Source: Begonia masoniana
Taxonomy: Eukaryota > Streptophyta > Magnoliopsida > Cucurbitales > Begoniaceae
DNA length: 64,000 bases
NCBI GenBank assembly: GCA_022432975.1
Contig: CM039509.1
Location: 25,637,432 to 25,701,431 of the forward strand
Direction of reading: 5' to 3'
Shown here: one piece after another, positions 22,731-32,581 of the stretch
Layout: every line of letters starts with the position of its first letter
Numbering within the stretch: position 1 is the stretch's first letter
Notes under the pieces: model-generated
What the model saw: only the letters and a program-made list of their open reading frames with translations
Told to the model about the DNA's origin: nothing
Databases searched by the model: none
Made by a program: the position numbers and the translations under genes

Positions 22731-23294
22731 ATGAGATATCTCAAAGGTACACTTTCACTTGGTATTTCCTTCTCACCATCGACTTCACTTGCCTTGACGT
22801 GTTATACGGATGCGAATTGGGCCTCCTGCCCAGACGATCGCAAAAGCACCAGTGGTTTTTGTATCTTTCTCGGTGCAAATCTCATCTCTTGGTCATCCAC
22901 CAAACAGAAGGTGGTATCGCGATCTAGCACCGAATCTGAGTACCACAGTGTTGCGAATGAAGCAGCAAAAGTCTTATGGCTACAGTCCCTACTAAAGGAA
23001 CTCGGTATCAATTCTCTTACTGTACCTCTAATTCTGTGTGATAACTTGAGTGCCATATATCTAGCTTCCAACCCTATTCTGCACTCTAAGACCAAACATG
23101 TAGAGAATGATTTCCATTTCGTACGGGAAAAGGTGTTACAAAAGATACTGGTGGTCAAATTCACTCCGTCTGCAAACCAATTATCCAATGTGCACACTAA
23201 ACATTTCCCTCCGACACTTTTCGACCGTACACTTTGCTATATATGGTCGGAACTACTTTCGACAGACAACACTCATTGGGTTTCATCAAAGTGA
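22731..23294 (+). pseudogene. Copia RNase H
   Basis: An open 187-codon segment: MRYLKGTLSLGI, CYTDANWASCPDDRKSTSGF (catalytic Asp region), SRSSTESEYHSVANEAAKV (Glu), LCDNLSAIYLASNPILHSKT (Asp), KHVENDFHFVREKV, and a degenerate form of the ADILTK motif (SNVHTKHF). It ends the polyprotein; polypurine-rich sequence follows within 15 bases. It is nearly intact as a domain but cut off from the RT by stops. Confidence 0.92.
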
Positions 23295-23520
23295 ACAATG
23301 GGGGTCGACAATTCTTTTCGGGAGACAACACTCCTTCTCGGGTTTCATCAAAGTGAACAGTGGGGGTTGTCAACTATTCCTATTTGTTTCATTGAAGGAA
23401 TAGTATTTTTCCTCTCGGGTTTCTTCAATTTAAACAGTAGGGGTAGCTAATTCTCTCTATCAGGTTTGGACGAATGGTACAGTAGGGGTCGACGTGGCTT
23501 CTGTCAAGAAATTGGTCGAC
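23295..23520 (+). repeat. Reiterated polypurine-tract-like boxes at the copia 3' end
   Basis: The box GTGAACAATGGGGGT recurs in degenerate form at about 23291, 23357 (GTGAACAGTGGGGGT), 23435 (AAACAGTAGGGGT) and 23477 (GGTACAGTAGGGGT). Each of the first three is preceded by CGGGTTTC or GGGTTTC. One of them is presumably the primer for plus-strand synthesis. The 3' LTR expected after it is not recognisable. Confidence 0.6.
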
Positions 23521-23987
23521 GACTATAAAGCAGACGGTAATGAATTTCCTTTCGGGTTTCATCTCATTCGTCCACGAAAAGGGACGACATTATCGTCCAC
23601 AGAATCATCGAGAATGGACGACGGTTCTCGCCCACAGACTGGACTTTTTTCGTCCTCGGGACTTGGACGATGACTTTCTTATAAAAACACTTAACCGAAA
23701 CTTTATCGTCCACAGACTTTGGACGATGACTTTCTCTGCCAGAATACTTAACTGAACTTTATCGTCCACAGACTTTGGACGATGACTTTCTTACAGAAAC
23801 ACTTAACCGAAACTTTATCGTCCACAAACGTTGGACCATGACTTTGGACGATGACCTTCTCTGCCAGAATACCTAACTGAACTTTATCGTCCACAGACTT
23901 TGGACGATGACTTTCTTACAGAAACACTTAACCGAAATTTATAAGAATCCTTGCCACACTACTTAGGACGACATCCATACTTTGAAC
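23521..23987. repeat. Inverted-repeat minisatellite (ATCGTCCA...TGGACGAT)
   Basis: From about 23640 to 23940, units of about 56 bp carry the dyad ATCGTCCA-CAGACTT-TGGACGAT. The linkers alternate between a form with TTACAGAAACACTTAACCG and one with CTGCCAGAATACTTAACTG, giving an approximately 112-bp higher-order unit. It lies just left of gypsy B and may belong to the LTR (E) that B entered. No open frame of interest. Confidence 0.75.
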
Positions 23988-26481
23988 TGTGACGACCCTA
24001 ATACTGTACCCGATTTTCCGTACATATTTTTTTTTATCCCTATACTTTAAATAAACTCTAGGGGGAATTTAAATCAAAATCGAAATCAGAATTGAAGTTG
24101 GAATTAAAATCTAGTCTTTAAATCACTTAAAACAAAACATATACTAATTAAATAAATCTTAAAATCAATTAAAACAATTAAAAATACAGGGAGGACAAAA
24201 CTATAAAAAAGTCAACCAAAAGGGAGGGGCGGTCGATCTCCAAATTTAGGAGATCGATCGCTGATGCTCTAAACAGCAGGGGCGTTCAGTCGCCCCTCTG
24301 TGCCAGCGATCGGTCGCTGTATCAAGACAAGGAGGGGCGATCAGTCGCCCCTCACCTCCCGCGCCTAGTCGCCACTTTCTTCTTCATCTTTCTCTTTTAC
24401 ATTTCATACAAATGCTCTCTGGAATCCGAAATTCCAGAGAGCAATAGTTCACTTTTTCTTCATGCATTCATCCATTCTTGCACACCATACACTCTAACAT
24501 TTCAACAAAACTTAATTCACTTCACAATTTAGCAATCCTAACTAAACGACCTAAACATAAGTTAAACTTTCGTAAAAACGAACTGCGTGGATATGTTTAA
24601 AAATCGACAATCCCTCTTGTTTTAAATTACCATGCAGTTCCAATGAAAACTTTACAAAAGCAGTTTATAAAATAGGTTTCCAAAAACGTTTAAAACATCA
24701 GACATAAACCTATCTACTATCAGATCCAAACATCCTAAAATATTCCAACTTTATACATAATTCAATACCCTCAAAACACCATACATACGTCCCCACGGGT
24801 CAAAATGCGCCTCGACTGCGCCAACATACTCCCGCGACCATCCTCCATCAACTGCATCACTCCTCAGGTGGAGGGATCACATCCTCACCTATGGCGAAGT
24901 CACCTACACCATACAGACACCTATGAGATAAAAATCTCAGCAAGTTCTAGTAAATGTAAATGCATGCTATGCTTATGAGTTCAGAAATCGTGCAGCATTT
25001 TCTTTATCTTTACTCTGTCGGTGTCACCGAGATCTCAGCCCCCTAACCGGAGAGAGCACATCCAACGGTCGGACTACTCTTTCCAGCTAGAGGAGGGGGG
25101 GTACACGCTTACAACACGAACAGCCGTGCTTGAGCCCCATCTCGCATGACCTATAACTGTATAACTGTATGAGTACGTGTTAGATGTAGTATTGTGACAA
25201 ACCCGTAGTCGATCTTCACAATAGGTCGAGCCCCTCTCCAGGCCACATCGTCATTTTCTTTAAAACATCGTGCGGAAATTCATTTTCATGCTCTTTTAAA
25301 ACACGTGATGCATGAATAGTTCAATATGACAAAAAGTAAACATACATGATTCGTACCATCAAGACAATAAAGCATTTAAAAGCCTAACCTATACAGAACT
25401 AATCCTAACTACCCGACCAAAACAATTTAAACATCCGCGTCACCAAAACTCCTCGAGACGACTTCGACGTACGGTGTAGGCCAATCGACCAGAGAAAATC
25501 ACGAGAACTTACCTCGTGTTCGTTGCAGCTCAAGCTTCGTCCACGAGCGTTGTTCACCTAGACAATTCCACCAAAATTGACGTTAAAACAAGCTTAAACA
25601 ACTTAACGCCAAACTAACAAAATCCTTAATTAAGAAAATTCCTAAAAGTTCTAACTTAACTAATCGAAGCATTTAAACCACCAATTAGTGTTCGATAGTT
25701 CAAAATCACAATTAACGAGTTTTCTTTAAAACCCGAAAATTCTCCAATTTTTAACTTTTTCCAAAAATCAATTTAACTTCCTCCAATAACATCCAATACG
25801 TTCACTATATCCTTAATTACGGCAAATCTATAAATTTTGAACCCAAAATCGCGTTTTTATCAAAACCCTAATCGTTTAACCTAAGCGTATAACTTTCTAA
25901 AAATAAAAAAATAACGCTCTAAAACTATAGATTCATACCTAGAGCGTCGATTTGAGGAGAAAACGTGAAGAACGGAGGAAAAACGGAGGTCGGAAAGGTT
26001 GAATCGCCGATGGCAGAGAGAAAGGAGCTATCTGGGTTTTCACGCGACAGAGGAGAAGTGAAGAAGAAAGAAAGGTTTTTGTTATTTTATAATATATATT
26101 TGGCAAATTACCGTTTTGCCCTTCCTTTGATTTTCTATTGTTTCTTCCTTCGTTTCATTAATTGGCTAACTATTTGGTTTCTCCAAATCTCCTTATTTCA
26201 CCAATAAATCCATCTTATTATTTGGGTTCTATTAAAACTGTCCGTTCGCAAAACGGACCTCGTTTACTATTTTTATTAAAACGTCCTTTATATTACGAGA
26301 AACTTAATTACTCGAAATATAGCGTTATTACTCCGAAAATTCTCGTAAATTCCTTAAAGTTCCTATTAATCGTTAGGATCGTAATAAAGCTCTTCTTTTG
26401 AAAAATGGACTTGATTTGACATATTTACAAAAATGCCATCATATAATATAATATTAATATCTCGTAAAACCGGGTATTATA
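23988..26481 (-). repeat. Element B left LTR (3' LTR in sense)
   Basis: 2494 bp, TGTGACGACC...GTATTATA. Sense-strand splice-like sites: donor TAG|GTATGA 25939/25938, acceptor CTAG|GTGAAC 25558/25557, 45-bp exon-like 25513-25557, donor GAG|GTAAGT 25513/25512, hairpin TGAGAT-AAAA-ATCTCA 24924-24939, acceptor TGTAG|GTGA 24904/24903. Two further hairpins lie nearer the U5 end: 24414-24442 (12-bp arms) and 24333-24352 (8-bp arms). Confidence 0.95.
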
Positions 26482-26521
26482 TTCCATCCACCTTATTTAG
26501 AATTTTGTCCACAAAATTAAA

Positions 26522-27562
26522 TCATACAAACAACTCAGGATACTTAGCCATCATATCCTGCTGTCGCTCCCAGGTAGCCTCTTCCACCTCGTGGTTCCGC
26601 CATAGGACTTTGACTAGCGGAATCTCCTTGTTGCGCAATACCTTGATGGAAGACTCCAAAATACGTACCGACCTCTCCTCATAAGTCAAGGTAGGCTGTA
26701 CCTCGATCTCTGTTGCCTCCACGATATGCGACGGATCACGCAAACATTTCCGAAGCATAGATACATGAAACACGTCGTGGATACCCTCCATAGAAGCAGG
26801 AAGCTCTAATCTGTACGCCATCTTCCCGATCCTCTTCAGAATAGGAAAGGGCCCCACATAACGAGGGTTTAACTTTCCCCTCCTTCCAAACCTCATAACG
26901 CCTTTGAACGGAGAAACTTTAAGGTAAACCTCGTCGCCTTCTTCAAACTCTAGCTCTCGCCGTCTGGTGTCAGCATAGCTCTTCTGTCGGCTCTGAGCTA
27001 TCTCAATACGCTGTCGGATAATGGCAATCTTCTCTGCCTTTTGCTGTAGAATCTCAGGACCAACGACGCTGGCCTCGCCCACCTCGTCCCAATATAACGG
27101 AGACCTACACTTCCGACCATACAAAGCCTCGTACAGTGCCATGCCAATGGTAGCCTGGAAGCTGTTGTTGTACGAGAACTCAATCAGAGGCAAATATCGG
27201 CTCCACGAGCCCTGAAACTCCAGCACACAAGCTCTGAGCATATCCTCCAAAATCTGATTCGTCCTCTCCGTCTGACCATCAGTCTGAGGATGAAACGCCA
27301 TGCTAAAATTAAGCTGAGTCCCCAAAGCTTTGTACAGACTCTTCCAGAACTTTGATGTAAATCTTGGATCTCTGTCTGAGACAATCGAAACTGGCACGCC
27401 GTGAAGTCTAACAATCTCCTGCACATAGAGCTCGGCGAGCTGATCCATAGAAGATGTCATCTTCACAGACAAGAAGTGAGCCGACTTTGTCAATCGGTCC
27501 ACAATAACCCATATGCCGTCATGGCCCTTCGTCGTCCTCGGGAGCCCCACAATGAAATCCAT
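26522..27562 (-). pseudogene. Element B integrase core and chromodomain-like tail
   Basis: 346 open codons, the same length as in element A. D,D,E residues lie in MDFIVGLPRT, SDRDPRFTSK and TDGQTERTNQ. A GPY/F-like motif (KLNPRYVGPFPI) and the C-terminus EEATWERQQDMMAKYPELF follow. A stop at about 27574 (TGG to TGA in PEWKW) separates it from the upstream zinc domain at 27701-27886. Confidence 0.93.
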
Positions 27563-27700
27563 GGAGATCTGCTCTCATTTCCACTCCGGAATCGGCAGTG
27601 GCTGTAATGTTCCGGCCAGTCTCTAGTGCTCTGCCTTTACCTGTTGACAGACTAAACAGGTTTCAACGTACTTGGCGACCTCTCTCTTCATGTTCGGCCA

Positions 27701-28540
27701 TCAGAAATGTTGCTTTAAATCCCGGTACATCTTAGTACTTCCCGGGTGTACAGAATGTGCCAAAGAATGTGCCTCAGCCAATATCTCTTTCTTCAGCTCC
27801 TCGTCGTTAGGCACGTACCACCTATGCCTGAACTTTAGAATACCATCATCTGATAAGTGGAAATCCGACGAGTCACCCAACGTCATGCTCGATCGAAGCT
27901 CCTCACACTCCGTATCATTCTACTGAGCTTCGCGTATCCTATCCAGAATAGTCGACATGAGAGAAATGCTTGTGAGCATACTGGACAACTCTGCCGCTAT
28001 CTCCACATCGAACCTCTCGATCTCAGACCGCAACGTAACTGACATCGCTGCTAGTAAAGGCTGACTCGTAGAAGGCACTCTACTCAAAGCATCAGCAACC
28101 TTGTTTGCCTTTCCTAGATGGTACTTGATATCAAAATCATAATCTTTGACGAACTCAAGCCACCTTCTCTGTCTCATATTCAGTTCCTTTTGCGTAAATA
28201 AATACTTCAGGCTCTTGTGGTCGAAAAATATCTCGCACTGCTGTCCATATAAATAATGTCTCCATATCTTCAGTGCGAAGACCACAGCTGCTAACTCCAA
28301 GTCGTGCGTAGGATAATTCTGCTCGTACGGCTTCAGCTGCCGAGAAGCATAAGCAATAACTCTCCCCTCCTGCATCAATACACAACCGAATCCAACTCCA
28401 GACGCATCACAATAAATACTATACTTGTCACCTTCAACAGGTAGCGCCAATACTGGAGCGGTGGTCAATCTCTGCTTTAACTCCATAAAACTGTCGTCAC
28501 AAGCAGCCGACCATATAAATCTCTCGTTCTTCCGAGTCAA
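27701..28540 (-). pseudogene. Element B RNase H and integrase zinc domain
   Basis: 28540-27920 carries [17 protein letters not shown] (first catalytic Asp), [35 protein letters not shown] and NKVADALSR. 27886-27701 continues with [18 protein letters not shown] and [17 protein letters not shown] of the integrase H2C2 domain. All are in the RT frame. A stop at 27920 and another near 27700 break it. Confidence 0.9.
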
Positions 28541-28645
28541 TCATGAAAGAGGAACTGCGATCTTCGAAAATCCCTCTATAAACTTCCAATAATAACCGGC
28601 TAATTTGAGAAATCCACGCACCTCTCGTACGTTCTTCGGCTGTGG

Positions 28646-29431
28646 CTAATCTCTGACCACCTGAATTTTGCTCGGATTCACAGAAACTTCATCCTGCGAT
28701 ATAATATGGCCAAGGAAGCTCACTCTGTCTAGCCAAAACTCGCATTTAGAAAACTTTGGATATAACTGGCGTTGACTCAGGATTCGCAATACAATCCTCA
28801 AATGCTCCTCGTGCTCTTCCTTCGTCTTGGAATAGACCAAGATATCGTCAATGAAAACCACAACGAACTTGTCCAGATACTCCTTGAAGACACGGTTCAT
28901 CAAATCCATAAATGCTGCAGGGGCATTAGTAAGTCCAAAAGACATGACAAGGAACTCATAATGCCTATACCTCATTCGGAAAGCCGTTTTCTGTATATCT
29001 TCCTTCCGGACCTTCAACTGATAGTAACCCGAGCGTAGGTCAATCCTGGAAAATACTCGGGCACCTTGTAACTGAGCAAATAGGTCATCAATCTGAGGCA
29101 ACGGATATTTATTCTTCACTGTCAATTTGTTCAACTCTCTGTAATCGACGCACATTCTGAGGGTCCTGTCTTTCTTCTTGACAAACAGAACGGCCGCACC
29201 CCAGGGTGAAACGCTGGGTTGAATAAAACCCTTCTCTAACAACTCGTCAAGCTGAGTCTTCAGCTCTTTCAACTCGGCTGGTGCCAACCGATATGGGTTT
29301 TTAAACCTTGGCGCGGCATTTGGATAAACATCAATAGTAAATTCGATCTCTCTGTCCGGCGGTAATCCGGGAAGATCGTCAATGAATATCTCAGAGAACT
29401 CTCTGACAATAGGAATGTCACTCGGCTTCAC
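28646..29431 (-). pseudogene. Element B reverse transcriptase (uninterrupted segment)
   Basis: 261 open codons: [95 protein letters not shown], the catalytic [12 protein letters not shown] and VSFLGHIIS. It ends at a stop where the conserved Trp after VVRD is TAG. It is the best preserved RT in the window together with that of element C. Confidence 0.93.
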
Positions 29432-29491
29432 TCCGTTGAGTAACTGAATATCAAATACTTAGGCCAAATAAATAGAGCACGCACCTTTAAA

Positions 29492-30184
29492 CTACTCGTT
29501 GACCTTCATGGAATAAGAAATAGGTGATCCACTCAATCGGTTCATCGCTTGATAAGAAAACTCGGCTTTACCCGGGGGTCGAAAAGTCACAATCCCGGAT
29601 CGACAATCGATGGTGGCAAAATGCTGTGAAAGCCAGTCCATTCCTAAGATAAGATCATACCGCTCGATTCTCATAACTATCAAACGAGCATAAAGGGTAA
29701 TATCCCCCACTGAGATGACGTTGCCCTGGAGAATACGTTTTGACTGCCTAAGCTCTCTTGAAGGCAGCATCACTCTATACTCGACCACAGCTAACTCAGA
29801 CTCTAATCCCAATCTAGTCATGCATGCAGTCGATATGAAGGAGTGCGTAGCTCCCGTATCCATCAAAGTAAAAACAGCTGTGCCCATAATCAATATAGTA
29901 CCTGCTATCACAGAAGGATGAGCCTCGTCGTCGACATCGCCAGGCTCAATAAATGAGAAGATCCTCGGCATAACTCTCCTCTGATCACCGCCTGACAGAT
30001 CTCGGCTGGGCTTCAGACAATCTCTGATGAAATGGCCCGTATCTCCACACCGATAGCACATACTCGTGCCCAATTTGCACTGGCCAGTGTGTTCCCTCTG
30101 GCATTTAGGGCAAAGAGGTATCTGAGAAGTCCCCTGTATCTGTTTCCCCCTGATCATTACCTCCCTCAAGGGGACTTTTAACAC
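29492..30184 (-). pseudogene. Element B zinc knuckle and protease
   Basis: CPKCQREHTGQC is followed by a classical CCHC knuckle CYRCGDTGHFIRDC and the protease site FTLMDTGATHSF, with intact DTG. The end is LILGMDWLSQHFATIDCRSG. It overlaps the gag open frame (30105-30914) in a different frame, so a 1-base frameshift lies near 30180. It is in frame with the RT segment. Confidence 0.92.
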
Positions 30185-30997
30185 CCCTCTGTTGCTGTTG
30201 GGGCTGTGCTCTAGGTTGCCAACCTCGGTTCAGTGACTGAGGACGGATCTCTCGGAAGAAGCCCTTAGATGGCTCCCTCGGTTTGACAGAATCTCTATCA
30301 ACTGCCTCAATATCAAGCGCCCTGGCCACAATCTCGTCATATGATACATTCCGTACTCCATATATAGTAAGACGCATCCGGAATTCTTGACTAAGTCCCT
30401 GTAAAAATTGGCTTACCTTGTCCTCGTTAACGCTGACCTGACGTGGCGCGAATCGAGAAAGGGCTTCAAACTTCCTTACATACTCGGCAATAGAACTAAC
30501 CTGCCGCAACTGCATAAATTTAACCATCTTTGCCTCCCGTACTGTATGGCTGAAATACTTATCATAGAACAACTCTCTGAATCGCTCCCATCCCATAATC
30601 GTCACATCGGTGGTCGTCTTGACGGAATCCCACCAAAATCGAGCATCTAACGCTAGATGGTAAGTCACCAACGCCACCTTCTCTCCGTCCTCAATGCTCG
30701 CATAGGCCAGCATATCCTCCATGGTGCGAATCCACTCCTCAGCTGAAGAGGGATCCGTAGACTGTCTGTTAAATATAGGGGGCTGGAGCTTCTGGAATCT
30801 CTCCATCCCACGGTTACCCGAAATAGCTGCCTCCCGAGCTCTAGTACCCTCTTGGTCTATCATAGTACCCAGCTGTTGGGACTGTCTCTCCATCTGCTGA
30901 GCCTGTCGCTCCATATGCTGGGACTGCTGGGCAATAAAATCCTTGAGGGTGTTATCGTATCATCTCGGTCGTCTCGGTCATTTCCTCGACGCACCAT
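30105..30997 (-). pseudogene. Element B gag
   Basis: The ATG at 30997 gives MVRRGNDRDDRDD and then shifts frame near 30960. The open part (30914-30105) starts with a Gln-rich MERQ repeat, then has LQPPIFNRQSTDPSSAEEW and LALDARFWWDSVKTTTD of the gag capsid domain, YVRKFEALSRFAP, and a basic Gln-rich end. The capsid part is intact. Confidence 0.9.
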
Positions 30998-31163
30998 TTT
31001 TATAAATAACTCCAATAAAAGTTAAACAAATACTCTATATAAAACATGAAATCAAATAAAGCTATAAACATACTTACAGTTGATGAAGAATGTCCGTGTA
31101 GTGGCTGTGCAGTCGAGCAGTCTACAGAACCGATTTTAAAATCTGGGGCTTTGATACCATAAC

Positions 31164-31931
31164 TGTGGCGACCCTAATACTGTACCCGATTTCCCGTACA
31201 TATTTTTTTTTATCCCTATACTTTAAATAAACTCTAGGCAGAATTTAAATCAAAATCGAAATCAGAATTGAAGTTGGAATTAAAATCTAGTCTTTAAATC
31301 ACTTAAAACAAAACATATACTAATTAAATAAATCTTAAAATCAATTAAAACAATTAAAAATACGGGGAGGACAAAACTGTAAAAACAGTCAACCAAAAGG
31401 GAGGGGCGATCGATCTCCAAATTCAGGAGATCGATCGCTGATGCTCCAAACAGCAGGGGCGATCAGTCGCCACTCTGTGCCAGCGATCGGTCGCTGTATC
31501 AAGACAAGGAGGGGCGATCAGTTGCCCTTCACCTCCCGCGCCCAGTCGCCACTTTCTTCTTCATCTTTCTCTTTTACATTTCATAAAAATGCTCTCTGGA
31601 ATCCAAAATTCCAGAGAGCAATAGTTCACTTTTTCTTCATGCATTCATCCATTCTTGCACACCATAAACTCTAACATTTCAACAAAACTTAACTCACTTC
31701 ACAATTTAGCAATCCTAACTAAATGGCCTAAACATAAGTTAAACTTTCGTAAAAACGAACTGCGTCGATATGTTTAAAAATCGACAATCCCTCTTATTTT
31801 AAATTACCATGCAGTTCCAATGAAAACTTTACAAAAGCAGTTTATAAAATAGGTTTCCAAAAACGTTTAAAACATCAAACATAAACCTATCTACTATCAG
31901 ATCCAAACATCCTAAAATGTTCTAACTTTAT
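31164..31931 (-). repeat. Element B right LTR fragment (5' LTR in sense)
   Basis: The first 768 bp match 23988-24756 with few differences, including the 12-bp-arm hairpin (at about 31589-31617). The match stops abruptly at TTAT (31928-31931). Missing are the LTR promoter, leader and introns, so this copy cannot be transcribed from its own 5' LTR. Confidence 0.93.
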
Positions 31932-32540
31932 GAAGCACTGTATGGTAGGAAATGTAGGTCACCTCTTTACTGGGACGAGGTTGTTAAAACGAAACTTCTT
32001 GAACCTAATATTCTGCAGCAAATGCCAGATAAGATTGCCACTATTCGAAAAAGAATGATGACTGCACAAAGCCGGCAGAAGTGTTATGCAGATCAAAGGA
32101 GAAGGGAACTCGAGTTTTCAGTAGGGGATGAAGTATTCTTAAAGGTGTCACCATTTAAAGGAGTCTTGAGATTTGGCAAGAAGGGAAAACTTAATCCTAG
32201 ATTTATTGGACCCTTCCCTGTCTTGGCAAAAGTCGGGAGTACAGCTTACAGACTGCAACTGCCTCCATCATTGGATAAAGTTCATAATGTCTTCCATGTG
32301 TCAATGTTAAGGAAGTGCATGCGTGATCCGATGCAGGTCATCCAGCCATCGGATATTGGTTTAGAGCCGACACTGGAGTATGAGGAGAAACCGATACGGA
32401 TATTGGAATATGCGGTCAAGACTCTGAGAAACAAAGAGATCCCATTGGTGAAAGTTTTGTGGACAAATTACGGCATTGAAGAAGCCACATGGGAAGGACA
32501 GCAGGAGATGTTGGACAAATATCCTGAGTTGTTTGCTTGA
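31932..32540 (+). pseudogene. Element D integrase C-terminal part
   Basis: The open frame 32022-32540 has [54 protein letters not shown] (GPY/F-like), HNVFHVSMLRKCMRDP and the tail VLWTNYGIEEATW, ending LDKYPELFA. The frame extends upstream to the junction at 31932 (EALYGRKCRSPL type sequence). The catalytic core is missing. No stops in the retained part. Confidence 0.92.
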
Positions 32541-32581
32541 GCAATTTTCGAGGACGAAAATTTTGTTTAAGGAGGGGTGGA

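Larger units (their letters stand above)
9382..23310 (+). mobile_element. Ty1/copia retrotransposon, split by gypsy element A
   Basis: It opens with an iMet primer-binding site, TGGTATCAGAGC (9382-9393). It then encodes gag, CCHC knuckle, protease, integrase, reverse transcriptase and RNase H in copia order, ending near 23294 before polypurine tracts such as GTGAACAATGGGGGT. Gypsy A (9998-19571) is inserted inside gag with TSD TCACC; removing it restores a continuous gag frame. Stops and frameshifts are frequent, so it is defective. The 3' LTR is not recognisable. Insertion order: copia first, gypsy A later. Confidence 0.9.
23988..31931 (-). mobile_element. Ty3/gypsy element B, right LTR truncated
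   Basis: Minus-strand chromovirus with left LTR 23988-26481, internal region 26482-31163, primer-binding site TGGTATCAAAGC on the minus strand (31148-31159) and right LTR start at 31164. The right LTR stops after 768 bp at 31931, where plus-strand element D sequence begins. The left flank ends in TGAAC (23983-23987), but no matching right flank can exist because of the truncation. gag-pol is broken by frameshifts near 30960 and 30180 and several stops, although each domain is largely readable. Confidence 0.93.
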
